This document shows positions 43,887 through 54,059 of a stretch of 64,000 nt of DNA, piece by piece. Location: assembly GCF_005484965.1 (NCBI RefSeq), contig NZ_CP034036.1, positions 3,720,001 through 3,784,000 on the forward strand, read 5' to 3'. Under the pieces are notes generated by a model. That model was not told the origin of the DNA and did not search any database. It was given only the letters and a program-made list of their open reading frames with translations. Position numbers and translations under genes: made by a program. Source of the DNA: Brenneria nigrifluens DSM 30175 = ATCC 13028. GTDB lineage: Bacteria > Pseudomonadota > Gammaproteobacteria > Enterobacterales > Enterobacteriaceae. Numbering within the stretch: position 1 is the stretch's first letter; every line of letters starts with the position of its first letter.

Positions 43887-46800
43887 ACCTTGGCCGCCTT
43901 ATCGGCGCTAAACAGCCGTTCCAGCGACTCAATCAGGGATTTATCCGGGCGCTGGGGGCAAACGCCGCGGCTCACGGCCTGGCCGCCGCGCAGAAACAGA
44001 TACAACGCGCCGCCGACGTGACGATCGTAGTCGTAATCCGCCAGGCGGGACTTCAGCAGGCGATGGAGCGCGAACAGGTACAGCGTCAGTTGCAGATCGT
44101 AGCGGTGATCGAGCATCGCGCGCGCCATGTTCGCCTCGTCGTAATCGGCGGCTTCCGCCCCCAGCCAGTTGGACTTGTAATCCAATACGTAATAGCGCCC
44201 CTGATGCTCAAACACCAGATCGATAAACCCTTTCAACATGCCGTTCAGTTCATCCGGCAATAGCGTCGCGCGCGGCGCGCCGTCCAGCGTCGCGGCCCTG
44301 ACGTAACCGTCCAGCCGCTGGGTATGCACCTGGCTGAGCGAGAACCAGAACTCCATTTCAACCTGATACTGTGATTGGTTCAATCCGGCCAGCGTCATCG
44401 CGCCGGCGGCATGGTCATCTTTATGCGCCGGCATCGGCAGCGGCTGGTTGATCAAGGCCAGCAACCAATCCGTCAGCGTCGGGATCCAGTGCTGCCAGCC
44501 GCGGCGGTTACAGCGGCGCGCCACCTGATCCTCGACCCGCGGGCGATCCTGCGCCAGAGCGGCAAACCCCTCCTGCCCGGCCCACTCCAGCAGCGCATGG
44601 AGAAAATTGCCCGGCGCCGCGCCGCGCGGAAAGCCGTACAGATCGTTGCCCGCCGCCGGCAGCGTTAAACTCGCGCCGACCTCCCGCGCTTCGCTGAACG
44701 TCTCCTGCGCCGCGCTCTGTACTTCCGGCGACGGCGCGGCGACGGCGTCCGCGTCGACGTAGCTGCCCTGCGGGGCGATTTTCAGCCCGGAATAGCTGGT
44801 AATGCGCCAGCGATGGCTGCGGATATCCGGCAGCGCCGGCTCGGCGGCGAGCGCCAGTGCATGCTCTTCACCGCGGTAAACCTGCGTTTCCGATGGCGCC
44901 AGTTGCCGCACCTCGGCGGTCGCGCCGTAGCGCTCCAGCAATAGATCCGCCAGCTGCGCCGGCTCCACCGTCTCCCCGGCGTTGAGCAGATAGCCGGCGG
45001 CGCTGTTCTCCGCCCCTTTCAGCCACGCCATTCCCAGCCATATGGCATAGCGGGCCCGGGTCAGCGCCACGTAGAACTTACGCAGGTCTTCGCCCAGACG
45101 CTCACGCTCGGCCAGCTGCAGCTGCGCTTCGCTGCCGTTCAGGGACAGCCGCAGATTCCCCTGATCGTCGTGCCATTTCAGCGGCGAGTCCTTAGCGCTC
45201 ACCGCGCGGAACGAGCAGGCGAAAGGCAGGAAAACCAGCGGATACTCCAGCCCCTTGGATTTATGCACCGTCACCACTTTTACCAGCGCCGCGTCGCTTT
45301 CCAGCCGCAGCTTGCGCGCATCGCCGCCCTGATTCTCATCCCGCCGCTGTTCGGCCAGATAGCGAATCAGCGCATGATCGCCGTCCAACTGCCCGCCGGC
45401 CTGCTGCAACAGTTCCGACAGGTGCAGCAGATCGGTCAGCGCGCGCGAGTCATTGGCGGACAACAGGCGGCGCGGAACGTCGAACTCCCACATCAGCCGG
45501 CGCAGCATCGGTAACACGCCCTGTTTGCGCCAGCATTTCTGATAGCGCTGAAACTGTTCTACCCGGCTCTCCCACTCCTGTTCGTCGTGGTTAAGCCTGT
45601 CGAGCTGCGGCCAGCTCAGCCCCAGCGTGGCGGTGCCCAGCGCCGCGCGCAGCAGGCGGTCGTTTTCCGGTTCGGCGCAGGCCGCCAGCCAGTATTGCAG
45701 TTCGCCGGCCTGCGGGCTGGCGAAGACGGACTCCTTATCCGAGAGATAGACGCTGCGTACGCCGCGCGCTTTCAGTTCGTCCCGCACCGCCTGCGCCTCG
45801 CGGCCGGTGTTGACCAGCACCGCCATATCGCCGGGACGTACCGGCAGAAGATCGTTTCCCGGCGCCGCAAAACCGGCCTGGCGTTGTTGCCCCAAACGCA
45901 GCAGCCGCACGATTTCATCGGCGCAGGCCGCCGCCATTCGCCGCCGGTAATCCGTTTTCGACAGCGGCTCCGGCTCGTCAACGCACTGGAACGTCATGGC
46001 GCCGGCTTCGGCATCCTCCACCAGCCAGCGTTCATCCCGTCCTTTGGCCCGCACCGCCGTAAACGGCACCTGATTTTCCCCGTCGCCGCGGCGGAACAGA
46101 AAAGCCCCGGCGCCCTGCGAACGCGACTCCGCCAGGGAAAACACCTGATTGACGGCGTCGATCATCGCCCGCGTGGAGCGGAAGTTGGTGGTCAGCGTGT
46201 AGTGCCGGCCGGCGGTATCGCGCCGCGCCCGCAGGTAGGTAAAAATATCTGCGCCGCGGAAGGCGTAAATCGCCTGCTTGGGATCGCCGATCAGGATCAG
46301 GCCGTACTGCGCGTCGTTTTCCTTCACCCGGTAAACGGCGTCGAAAATGCGATATTGCAGCGGGTCGGTATCCTGAAACTCATCGATCATCGCCAGCGGG
46401 AACTGCTGGCGGATCATCTGCGCCAGCCGCGGGCCGTTCTCGCTGCTCAGCGCCGCATCCAGCCGGACCAGCAGGTCGTTGAATCCCATCTGCGCCCGCC
46501 GTTGCTGCTCCTGCTGAAAACGCGCGGCGACCCAGCGGCAGGCGTGCCGCAAGACGCCGCCGCGGGCGTCCGGCAGGTTTTTCAATTTTTCCGGCAGGGT
46601 TTCCATCGCCGTCAGCGCCGGGTGATCGGGCGGCTGGCCCTGTTTCCAGCATTCGCGCAGCCCGGCCGGCGTCAGGCGCGTCCAGCCGGCGCCGATATCC
46701 AGCGTGTCGTCCGCGCCGTTCGCCCAGGCCTGCAATTTTTCCAGCCAGGGCAGGAAATAGCTCGCCCGAAGTTTGCGCCCGTCGACCACTTTGGCGGCCA

Positions 46801-47581
46801 CGGCGTCTTCCAGCAGGGTGCGCAGTTCCCCGCACCAGACGTCCCAGCCGCTTTTCAGCGCCGCCAGCTCCCGCGCTTTTTCCTCGCGCGCCTGCGCAAA
46901 CACCTGCTGCGGCGGCGTGACGGCGCCCAGCAAATCCACGTGTTCCAGCAGCGGCTTCAGGCTGCGGTAAAGCGCGTCCGGCTCGCTCCACCAGTTGCGC
47001 AACGCGGCGATATCCTTGACGTCGAGGGGGAAAAAGAAGGTGCGCCAATAGTCGCGCACCACCTCCAGCAGCAGTTCGCTCTGGTCGGTTTCCAGCGTTT
47101 GACTAAACAGGCTGTCGCTGTCGAACGCGTGCTCGCCCAGCATGCGGTTACACCAGCCGTGAATGGTGGATACCGCGGCTTCGTCCATCCACTCGGCCGC
47201 CAGCTGCAGCTTGCGCGCGCAGCCCGACCACTGTTCCGGCGGGTATTCCGCCCGTAGGTCATGCAGTAAATCCTCGTTCGCCGGTCGCGGCGCCACCTCC
47301 TGCGGCGAGCGCTGGAAATAACCGGCGGCTTCCGTCAACCGGGCGCGGATGCGGTCGCGCAGCTCTTTGGTGGCCGCATCGGTAAAGGTGACCACCAGAA
47401 TTTCCGGCGGGGTCAGGGGGCGCGCAAAGGCCCGCTCGCCGCCGTGCCCCAGCACCAGGCGCACATACAGCATGGCGATGGTGAAGGTTTTGCCGGTGCC
47501 GGCGCTGGCCTCGATCAGACGGCTGCCGCTCAGCGGGAAATTCAGCACATCCAGCGGGGAAGGCATGGTTTGGGCGTTCAT
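43883..47581 (-). CDS. recB: Exodeoxyribonuclease V beta subunit RecB (pseudomonad-like)
   Basis: RecB is the 3'-5' helicase and the nuclease of RecBCD for double-strand break repair. The 1232 residues (E. coli 1180) show Walker A EASAGTGKTFTIA at about 22-34, DEFQDTDPLQYRIF, GDPKQAIYAFRGAD, TVHKSKGLEYPLV, and the C-terminal nuclease with GMLKGFIDLVFEHQG and LDYKSNWLG. Wording such as RLVLGHGGERAF, PPEILVVTFTDAATKELRDRIR and EAAVSTIHGWCNRMLGEHAFDS is closer to what I recall of Pseudomonas RecB than E. coli RecB. It overlaps recC and recD by 4 bp each. Confidence 0.96.
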   Translation of the reverse strand: MNAQTMPSPLDVLNFPLSGSRLIEASAGTGKTFTIAMLYVRLVLGHGGERAFARPLTPPEILVVTFTDAATKELRDRIRARLTEAAGYFQRSPQEVAPRPANEDLLHDLRAEYPPEQWSGCARKLQLAAEWMDEAAVSTIHGWCNRMLGEHAFDSDSLFSQTLETDQSELLLEVVRDYWRTFFFPLDVKDIAALRNWWSEPDALYRSLKPLLEHVDLLGAVTPPQQVFAQAREEKARELAALKSGWDVWCGELRTLLEDAVAAKVVDGRKLRASYFLPWLEKLQAWANGADDTLDIGAGWTRLTPAGLRECWKQGQPPDHPALTAMETLPEKLKNLPDARGGVLRHACRWVAARFQQEQQRRAQMGFNDLLVRLDAALSSENGPRLAQMIRQQFPLAMIDEFQDTDPLQYRIFDAVYRVKENDAQYGLILIGDPKQAIYAFRGADIFTYLRARRDTAGRHYTLTTNFRSTRAMIDAVNQVFSLAESRSQGAGAFLFRRGDGENQVPFTAVRAKGRDERWLVEDAEAGAMTFQCVDEPEPLSKTDYRRRMAAACADEIVRLLRLGQQRQAGFAAPGNDLLPVRPGDMAVLVNTGREAQAVRDELKARGVRSVYLSDKESVFASPQAGELQYWLAACAEPENDRLLRAALGTATLGLSWPQLDRLNHDEQEWESRVEQFQRYQKCWRKQGVLPMLRRLMWEFDVPRRLLSANDSRALTDLLHLSELLQQAGGQLDGDHALIRYLAEQRRDENQGGDARKLRLESDAALVKVVTVHKSKGLEYPLVFLPFACSFRAVSAKDSPLKWHDDQGNLRLSLNGSEAQLQLAERERLGEDLRKFYVALTRARYAIWLGMAWLKGAENSAAGYLLNAGETVEPAQLADLLLERYGATAEVRQLAPSETQVYRGEEHALALAAEPALPDIRSHRWRITSYSGLKIAPQGSYVDADAVAAPSPEVQSAAQETFSEAREVGASLTLPAAGNDLYGFPRGAAPGNFLHALLEWAGQEGFAALAQDRPRVEDQVARRCNRRGWQHWIPTLTDWLLALINQPLPMPAHKDDHAAGAMTLAGLNQSQYQVEMEFWFSLSQVHTQRLDGYVRAATLDGAPRATLLPDELNGMLKGFIDLVFEHQGRYYVLDYKSNWLGAEAADYDEANMARAMLDHRYDLQLTLYLFALHRLLKSRLADYDYDRHVGGALYLFLRGGQAVSRGVCPQRPDKSLIESLERLFSADKAAKV

Positions 47582-50500
47582 TCGCGGGCTCCTTGACGGC
47601 TACGGGCCGAGTTCGCCTTTACGCTGTGGTACAGCGGAGCGAGCAGCCGTTGCGTCCATTGGGCGAATTCGCCCTCCGCCCACAACGCGGCAAAGCTCGG
47701 CCAGGCGCGCGACAGGTAGGGGTTGTCGCCCAGTTCGGCGAATTTGTTATTCTGCGGGTCGTGATCTTCATAGCAGGCGCGCGCCGCGCCGCCCGCCTCG
47801 CTGTCCGGCGGCGTTGTCGGCTCGCCGCCGCGATCCAGCCAGCAGAAGCCGGTTTTCGCCGCCAGCGGCAGCGGACGCCGCATCCCCTCGCGCCAGGCGG
47901 CGATCAACGCCTGCCAGTATTGCCGCGCCTGCTCAATCTCAAGCGGCGCCAGATGGACGGTGCCGTTTTTACCGACAATCACGCTGGACATCGCTTCTCC
48001 GCCAAGATGCCCGGCCAGATGCGTCACCCAGAAGGGCGGCAGCCTCTCCCAGCGGTAGCTGCGCTTTTTCTCATCCATCAGGCCGCTGCTTTCCAACACC
48101 AGCCGGCAACGTCTGCCGTCATCATCGCGGCGTAACTCACCCAGCCAGTCTTCAAGCGGCGCATCGTTCAACACCAGCTGTTCCGCCGGCAGCGAATGGG
48201 GCCAGCGCGCCAGTTCCTGCGCATAGCGGGCGAAGATATCTTCCATCGGCTCGGCCAGCGTCTGTTCCAGTACGCGGGAAAACCCGCCCGGCGCCAGCTC
48301 GCCGCGGCGGGCGATGCGCTCCAGCTGTTGTTGCAACGCCGGTTCACGCGGCATGCCGCGCTGCACCGCCTCTTTCTGCACCTGAATCAGCTCGTCCTGC
48401 AGGCGCCAGTTTTCCAGCGCATCGATGGCGAAGGGTTCCTGATCGTTGCTCGCCGAGTCCTCCAGCTCGAAGTAAATATTCAGCCGCTGGCGGAAGAAGC
48501 TGCGCACCGGATTACGTAAAAAGTCAGCCAGTTGACGCAGCGTCAGCGCCCCCTCCTGCTGATAGTCCGCCAAGTCCTGCGTTTCGCTTTCCCGCGGCGC
48601 TTCCGGCAGCAAGCCGGCGCGCCATTCGCGCGCGTAGCTGAACAGCGGGCTATCGGCGGTAAAGTAATCCTGGTTGAACGGCTGCAGACGGTGCTCCACC
48701 GTCAGCGCGGCGAGCAGATCGCCGCCGCCCTGTTGCCGCCAGCCGGCGGCGAGATGATCGCGCAGCTGCGCCACCAGCACCGACGGCGGACGCTCGGCGT
48801 TGTCGTGAATGCTGCGCCCCACCCAACTGATATACAGCCGCTCGCGCGCCGACAGCAGCGCTTCGAGGAACAGATAGCGATCGTCCTCGCGGCGCGAGCG
48901 ATCGCCGGGGCGATAGTCCCGCCCCATCAGATCGAAATCGAGCGGGATGCGGTTGCGCGGATAGTCGCCGTCATTCATCCCCAGCAGGCAAACGTGGCGG
49001 AAAGGGATGGCGCGCATCGGCATCAGGGTGGCGAAGGTCACCGCGCCGCCGAAAAACGGCTGGGTCATCCCCGGTTGCGCAAACAGCCCCAGCCAGTGCT
49101 CCCGCACCACCGACAGCGGCAGGCTTTGCTCCAGCGCCACGCTTTCGCAGGCGTCCAGCCAGTTTTGCAGGCCGTCCTCCAGTTGCCACAGAATAAAGCC
49201 CTCGTCGCCGTCATCGGCGACGAAAAACATCGCCAGCAGATCGCGCAGGCGCTCGCCCCACTCTATCGGGGTCGCCGTCCGGCACAGCATTCTCCAGGCC
49301 TGTTCCAGGCTGTTAAGAAAGCGCGCCAGCTGCCCGGCCAGCGCCGCGTCAAGCCCGCCGACTTCGTCCAGCGGCTCAATGTCCCGCCACGCCTCGCCGC
49401 CGCCCACCGCATACCCCAGCAGCATGCGGCGCAGGCCGAAGAACCAGCTGTTTTGCGCCGGCGCCTGCGGTAAATCCAGGCTTTGCCGCTGCTCCGCATG
49501 CAATCCCCAGCGCACGTTGGCCGAGCGGATCCAGCGTTGCAGCAGCGGCAGCCGCTCTTCGCTAATGGCAAAACGCTGCCGTAGGGCGGGCACGTCGAGC
49601 AGATCGAGCAGATCGCTTACCGCGAAGCGCGACTGCGGCAAATTCAACAAACGCTCCAGGGCTCCCAGCAGCAGGCTGTTCTGACGCGCCCCGCGATCGG
49701 CTACGCTGAAGGGGATATAACGCACATCCTGATAGTCCGTCAGGCCGAATACCGCCTGAATATGCGGGGCGTAGCCATTGATATCGGGCACCATCACGAT
49801 GATGTCGCGCGGACGCAGAGTGGCGTCCGCGGCAAACGCCGCCAGCAGTTGATCGTGCAACGCTTCCACCTCGCGCTGCGGACTATGGGTAATATGAAAG
49901 CGGATCGACCGATCGCGCGGGAGGTCGGCCGCCGGCCACAGCGCCCGGCTTTCCGCCAGCGGGCGCAGCTCGCGGATATCATCCTGCAACTGGTGCAGCA
50001 GCGTATCCCCGCCGTTTTCCTCAAACAGGTCGATACGGGCTATCTCCGGCAGCAGCAGCGATTCATACCGTTCGCGCTGGTCGTATTCATCCAGCAGGCC
50101 GATATAATCCCGCCCCTGTTTTCCCCACGCCGCCAGCAGCGGATGCGCATGCTGGTGCAGCTCCTCTTCGGCGATGACTTCAGGCATGCCCGGTTTGCGC
50201 TGCTGGCGAATGCGCTCGGCGCGCAGCAAATCCTTGTCGGCAATGATATTGCCCCAATAGTGTTCGCACGGGTTGTGCACGCACATAAACACCTGGGTCC
50301 AGCGCCCGATGGCCGCCAGCACCTCCAGCGCCTGCTGCGGCAGAGAGGAGATACCGAACACAACGACGCGCGCCGGCAGGCCCGCAGGCCGTTCATCATC
50401 GCCCCGCTGTTCCGCCTGCGCCAGAAAACGCTGGTGCAGCGCCGCCCGGCTGGTTTCCGACAGCGCTTCCCCGGCGTCGTCCAGCAATGCGCGCCACAGC

Positions 50501-51075
50501 AATGGCTGCCAGCTCTGCTCTTCCGGCAAAGGCTCCCGGCCGCGACGGCTGGTATTCAGCACGTCATTGCCGCTTGCCCAGTCGGCCAGCCAGTCGGAGC
50601 GGTACACCTGATACTGGTCGAACAAATCGGCCAGCCGTTCGGAGAGCTGATAAAGCTTGCGCCGGTCGTCATCCTGTTGCAGAAAACGCGCCAGCGGGGC
50701 AAACGCCGGCTGCGCCAGCAACGACGGCAGCAGGCGCATCAGCCGCCAGATCAGCAGGGGCTTGTCGAACGGCGAGGAGTCGGGCACCCGCTCGCGCCCC
50801 AGCACGGCCCGATAGACCTGCCAGAAAAAGCGCGCCGGCAGTTGGATATCCAGCGCCGCAGCCACGCCGCAGCCGCCGTCGTCCGCGTCGCGCGCCAATG
50901 CCAGCTTCAGCCATTGTCCGATGCCGTTGCTCTGTACCAGAATGACCTCATTATCGAGCGCCGGCAGAGGGTGGGCGGACATCCATGAGACCAGCACGTC
51001 GCGCAGCACTTCGGAATGATTGCCGTGAATCACCATCATTCCGGGCTGCAGGGCATTGTCGTTCGTCAAAGCCAT
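47578..51075 (-). CDS. recC: Exodeoxyribonuclease V gamma subunit RecC (pseudomonad-like)
   Basis: RecC holds the complex together, splits the strands and scans for Chi. The 1165 residues (E. coli 1122) include HSPQREVEALHDQLL, RPRDIIVMVPDINGYAPHIQAVFG and the GDRSRREDDRYLFLEALLSARE segment of the family. The N-terminus (VIHGNHSEVLRDVLVSW, ILVQSNGIGQWLKLALA, CGVAAALDIQLPARFFW) fits the pseudomonad type as I recall it, not E. coli (LRVYHSNRLDVLEAL). The gene lies between ptrA and recB; in E. coli recC precedes ptrA. It is coupled to recB by a 4-bp overlap and is 6 bp from ptrA. Confidence 0.93.
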   Translation of the reverse strand: MALTNDNALQPGMMVIHGNHSEVLRDVLVSWMSAHPLPALDNEVILVQSNGIGQWLKLALARDADDGGCGVAAALDIQLPARFFWQVYRAVLGRERVPDSSPFDKPLLIWRLMRLLPSLLAQPAFAPLARFLQQDDDRRKLYQLSERLADLFDQYQVYRSDWLADWASGNDVLNTSRRGREPLPEEQSWQPLLWRALLDDAGEALSETSRAALHQRFLAQAEQRGDDERPAGLPARVVVFGISSLPQQALEVLAAIGRWTQVFMCVHNPCEHYWGNIIADKDLLRAERIRQQRKPGMPEVIAEEELHQHAHPLLAAWGKQGRDYIGLLDEYDQRERYESLLLPEIARIDLFEENGGDTLLHQLQDDIRELRPLAESRALWPAADLPRDRSIRFHITHSPQREVEALHDQLLAAFAADATLRPRDIIVMVPDINGYAPHIQAVFGLTDYQDVRYIPFSVADRGARQNSLLLGALERLLNLPQSRFAVSDLLDLLDVPALRQRFAISEERLPLLQRWIRSANVRWGLHAEQRQSLDLPQAPAQNSWFFGLRRMLLGYAVGGGEAWRDIEPLDEVGGLDAALAGQLARFLNSLEQAWRMLCRTATPIEWGERLRDLLAMFFVADDGDEGFILWQLEDGLQNWLDACESVALEQSLPLSVVREHWLGLFAQPGMTQPFFGGAVTFATLMPMRAIPFRHVCLLGMNDGDYPRNRIPLDFDLMGRDYRPGDRSRREDDRYLFLEALLSARERLYISWVGRSIHDNAERPPSVLVAQLRDHLAAGWRQQGGGDLLAALTVEHRLQPFNQDYFTADSPLFSYAREWRAGLLPEAPRESETQDLADYQQEGALTLRQLADFLRNPVRSFFRQRLNIYFELEDSASNDQEPFAIDALENWRLQDELIQVQKEAVQRGMPREPALQQQLERIARRGELAPGGFSRVLEQTLAEPMEDIFARYAQELARWPHSLPAEQLVLNDAPLEDWLGELRRDDDGRRCRLVLESSGLMDEKKRSYRWERLPPFWVTHLAGHLGGEAMSSVIVGKNGTVHLAPLEIEQARQYWQALIAAWREGMRRPLPLAAKTGFCWLDRGGEPTTPPDSEAGGAARACYEDHDPQNNKFAELGDNPYLSRAWPSFAALWAEGEFAQWTQRLLAPLYHSVKANSARSRQGARE

Positions 51076-51081
51076 AGTGAT

Positions 51082-53970
51082 TTATCTCGCCGGCGCTTTT
51101 TGCAACGGCAGCGTTTTCTGCAACGAGGAGGTGTCAGGATAGGTATGCCACCCCTGCGGCGCGGCATACTCCGCCTTGCCGTGATGATTGCCGGAAATTT
51201 GCGACAACACCGCCAGCCCCTGCGGCTTCAGCGCCTGACTGAAGTAATCGGCCAGCTGTTGCACCGTCAGCGGCTTGATGGTGGCGATCAGCTTTTCGCG
51301 GGTGTCAAAGCTGAAATTTTCCCGCTGCAGATCGTTAAGAAAACGCCTCGCCTCTTCATCCAGCGTTTGCGGGCGCTGGCTCAGTTCATTAATCACCCCC
51401 TGTTTGTACTGGGCGAACTCGTCGGCGCTCATCGCCCGCAGCCGCGCCTGCGCTTTCTGATAGAAATCCTGATAGCGCTGATACAGATAGGCCGGTTGTT
51501 TACTGTTGCTTTGCAGCAGGAAACCGATCCCCCATTGCCGCCCGACGGAGATCGGGAAAGCGAATACCGCGTAGCCGAGCTGCTCTTCCGTTCTTAGCTG
51601 GCTGTAGAACCAGGGCTGAATAATCTGCCCCAGCACCGAGCTATAGGCCATGCCCTGAATTTCGCCGTAGCCCGTCGGCACATATACCGAGGCCAGCGCG
51701 GAATCGCTGCTGCCGCCGGGCCGCTGCAGGTTGGCCCGCTGCGTTTTATCAATTCGCACGTCATCGCTGCGCCACAGGATTTCTCCGCCGCAGTTCAGGC
51801 GGGCTTTTAGCGTCTGCGCCAGTTCCGTTACCCGTTGCGGCGGCAAATTCCCCACCACCAGCATTTCCGGCGCCGCCTGTTGCAGCAGCGTTTTGCGGTA
51901 CTGCACAATGTCCCGCAGCGTAATCTCCGGCAGCAAATCGCGCCGCTCGGCGCGTTCGGTATAGGGCACCTGCGACAGCGCCTGGATCGGCTGAATGGCC
52001 AGTTCAAACGCTTTCCCTTTTTCCGCCGCCTCCAGTTGCTGCGCATACCAGGACTTCGCCTGCTGCAGCTGCTCTTCCGTCGAGGAGAAAGAGGTATAGC
52101 CCTCCACCAGCGCCAGCAGAAGCTGAGGCAGGCGCTGCGTGTAGCCGTTGGCCTTGATGGTCAGTCCGTCATTGCTGCTGGTGGAGAAGCTGATGCCGCC
52201 CACCGACGCCTGATAGCTCAACTCATCCAGCGCCAGACCGGCCAGATAGTCGTTCAGGGCGAACAGAACCTGATTGCGGGCGCTGTTGCGGGCTTCTTGA
52301 TTGCGTAAAAACAAGGTGATATCGGCCCTGGGCTCATCGGCGAAGTAGCGGCTGGGCATATACAGCACCCGCAATCCCGGCTGTTGCAGCAACACTTGCG
52401 GATGGGTAACGCCAGTATCCGGTTTAATCAGGGAAAAATCATCCGGAATATAGGGGTTGACCGCGGGGAGCGTCAGTGAAATTTTCCGTCCCAGTGTTTC
52501 CCACCGGGCAAAGGTGGCGGCGGGCACGCTGTCCACCTGATAAGGCGCATCGACAAAATAGGCCACCTTGTTGTGCGGTTCATTCGGACCGATCAGCCAG
52601 ATACGGGCGTTCTGCGGACGCATCTCATCCAGCCGCGCGGCAATGGCTTGCGGATCGTAGCGATCGGCCAGATATACCGCATCCAGCGTATGTTCCACCG
52701 GCACCCGCAGCATGGTATCCACCAGCCATTCGATATAGTCCATATCGCGGCTGATGGAGGGGTAGCGGAAATCCAGATCCAGCACGTTGGCGATTTCATC
52801 GAAATAGCGCTGCTGGATGCCTTCCCGGCGCAACAGCTGCAGGTAATTGAAGATTGCCGCGATAACCTCATCGCGCCGCGCCAGACCTTTATCCGTTAAC
52901 GAGGCCGAAATGGCGAAAATGCCGCCGTTGCGATCGATAACCGGGTCGGAACCGGCGCCGATGGACTCCACCAGCCCCTCTTTCTGCAACCAGTCAGATA
53001 GCGTGTTCTGGCTGCGGTTGCCGATCAGATAGCCGATATAGGTATCCGTTTTGCTGCGAAATGCCTGGCTGTTGTTATCCACCCGGAATTCAATGCGCAG
53101 CTGTTTGCGCGGCTGTGCCGGAACGTAGTGGATGATGATACCGCGCTGCGCTTCGGTGGCTACCGGGACGGTAATCGGCGGCACGTCGGCGTCATGATTG
53201 GCGATGCGCCCGAAGGTGCTCGCCGCCAGCGCGGCCAGCTCCGGTAAAGGCCGGTTGCTGTAAATCACCCCTTTCATCAGATTGGCGGAGTAATAGCGCT
53301 GATAAAACTTCACCAGTTCGTCGTGCAGCTTGCTGCCGGGCTTGTCGCTCAGGGTGTCGAGATTGCCGCCGGAGAATCGCGAGCTGGGATGCGCCGGATT
53401 CAAGGTTTCCGCTCCCACCTGCGCCATGCGATGGCCGTCGCGGGAACGGGCCATGGTCATCTCCGCATTCACCGCGTGCCGTTCGCGGTCGGCGTTGATC
53501 GGATCGAGCAAAGGCGCGGCGATGGCGTCCGCCAGACGGTCAACCGCCGGTTGCAGCGCATCATTTTCCACTTCCAGATAATACGCCGTGCGGTAAGACG
53601 CGGTGCTGGCATTGTGGCTGCCGCCGTGCTTTTTCAGAAATTCGGACAGAGCCTCCGGCTGCGGATAGCGTTTGGAGCCCATCAACACCATATGCTCAAG
53701 ATAATGCGCCAGCCCCAGCTGGCTGGCGGGATCGTCCAGCGACCCTACCGGCAACGCCAGCGAGGCCAGGGATTTCGTCGCCTGCGCATCGGAAACCAGC
53801 AGCACCGTCATGCCGTTATCCAGTTTTATCGCCTGATACTGGCGCGGATCCTTGTCGCTTTTATGAATGGTTTGCGCCAGCGGCTGCCAACCGGTTTCCG
53901 CCCAGCTCAACGGAAGCCAGAAAATAAATAACAACAACCACCCGCTAATCCAGACAAACTGCCTACGCAT
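51082..53970 (-). CDS. ptrA: Protease III (pitrilysin)
   Basis: PtrA is a periplasmic M16A zinc peptidase that degrades small polypeptides. From MRRQFVWISGWLL it has 962 residues, exactly the E. coli length. A signal peptide ends near LSWAETGW. The inverted zinc motif is HYLEH (HYLEHMVLMGS), with the distal Glu in the following helix. GGAG lies six bases before the chosen ATG; ATGs upstream lack support. It stands upstream of recC here, instead of between recC and recB as in E. coli. Confidence 0.96.
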   Translation of the reverse strand: MRRQFVWISGWLLLFIFWLPLSWAETGWQPLAQTIHKSDKDPRQYQAIKLDNGMTVLLVSDAQATKSLASLALPVGSLDDPASQLGLAHYLEHMVLMGSKRYPQPEALSEFLKKHGGSHNASTASYRTAYYLEVENDALQPAVDRLADAIAAPLLDPINADRERHAVNAEMTMARSRDGHRMAQVGAETLNPAHPSSRFSGGNLDTLSDKPGSKLHDELVKFYQRYYSANLMKGVIYSNRPLPELAALAASTFGRIANHDADVPPITVPVATEAQRGIIIHYVPAQPRKQLRIEFRVDNNSQAFRSKTDTYIGYLIGNRSQNTLSDWLQKEGLVESIGAGSDPVIDRNGGIFAISASLTDKGLARRDEVIAAIFNYLQLLRREGIQQRYFDEIANVLDLDFRYPSISRDMDYIEWLVDTMLRVPVEHTLDAVYLADRYDPQAIAARLDEMRPQNARIWLIGPNEPHNKVAYFVDAPYQVDSVPAATFARWETLGRKISLTLPAVNPYIPDDFSLIKPDTGVTHPQVLLQQPGLRVLYMPSRYFADEPRADITLFLRNQEARNSARNQVLFALNDYLAGLALDELSYQASVGGISFSTSSNDGLTIKANGYTQRLPQLLLALVEGYTSFSSTEEQLQQAKSWYAQQLEAAEKGKAFELAIQPIQALSQVPYTERAERRDLLPEITLRDIVQYRKTLLQQAAPEMLVVGNLPPQRVTELAQTLKARLNCGGEILWRSDDVRIDKTQRANLQRPGGSSDSALASVYVPTGYGEIQGMAYSSVLGQIIQPWFYSQLRTEEQLGYAVFAFPISVGRQWGIGFLLQSNSKQPAYLYQRYQDFYQKAQARLRAMSADEFAQYKQGVINELSQRPQTLDEEARRFLNDLQRENFSFDTREKLIATIKPLTVQQLADYFSQALKPQGLAVLSQISGNHHGKAEYAAPQGWHTYPDTSSLQKTLPLQKAPAR

Positions 53971-54059
53971 GCATTTCTCCATAGCCTTTACGTCGAATAG
54001 ATAAATCAAATCAGAGTAGAACGGATTGGCGACAGTCACCAGTATAGATCCGTCATACT

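Noticed and set aside
45587..47257. A 556-codon open frame on the plus strand opposite recB, and a similar 337-codon frame opposite tsf (5540-6553)
   Set aside because: Both lie wholly antisense to well-conserved genes in GC-rich DNA, have low-complexity composition rich in Arg, Gln and His or Phe, and show no family motif.
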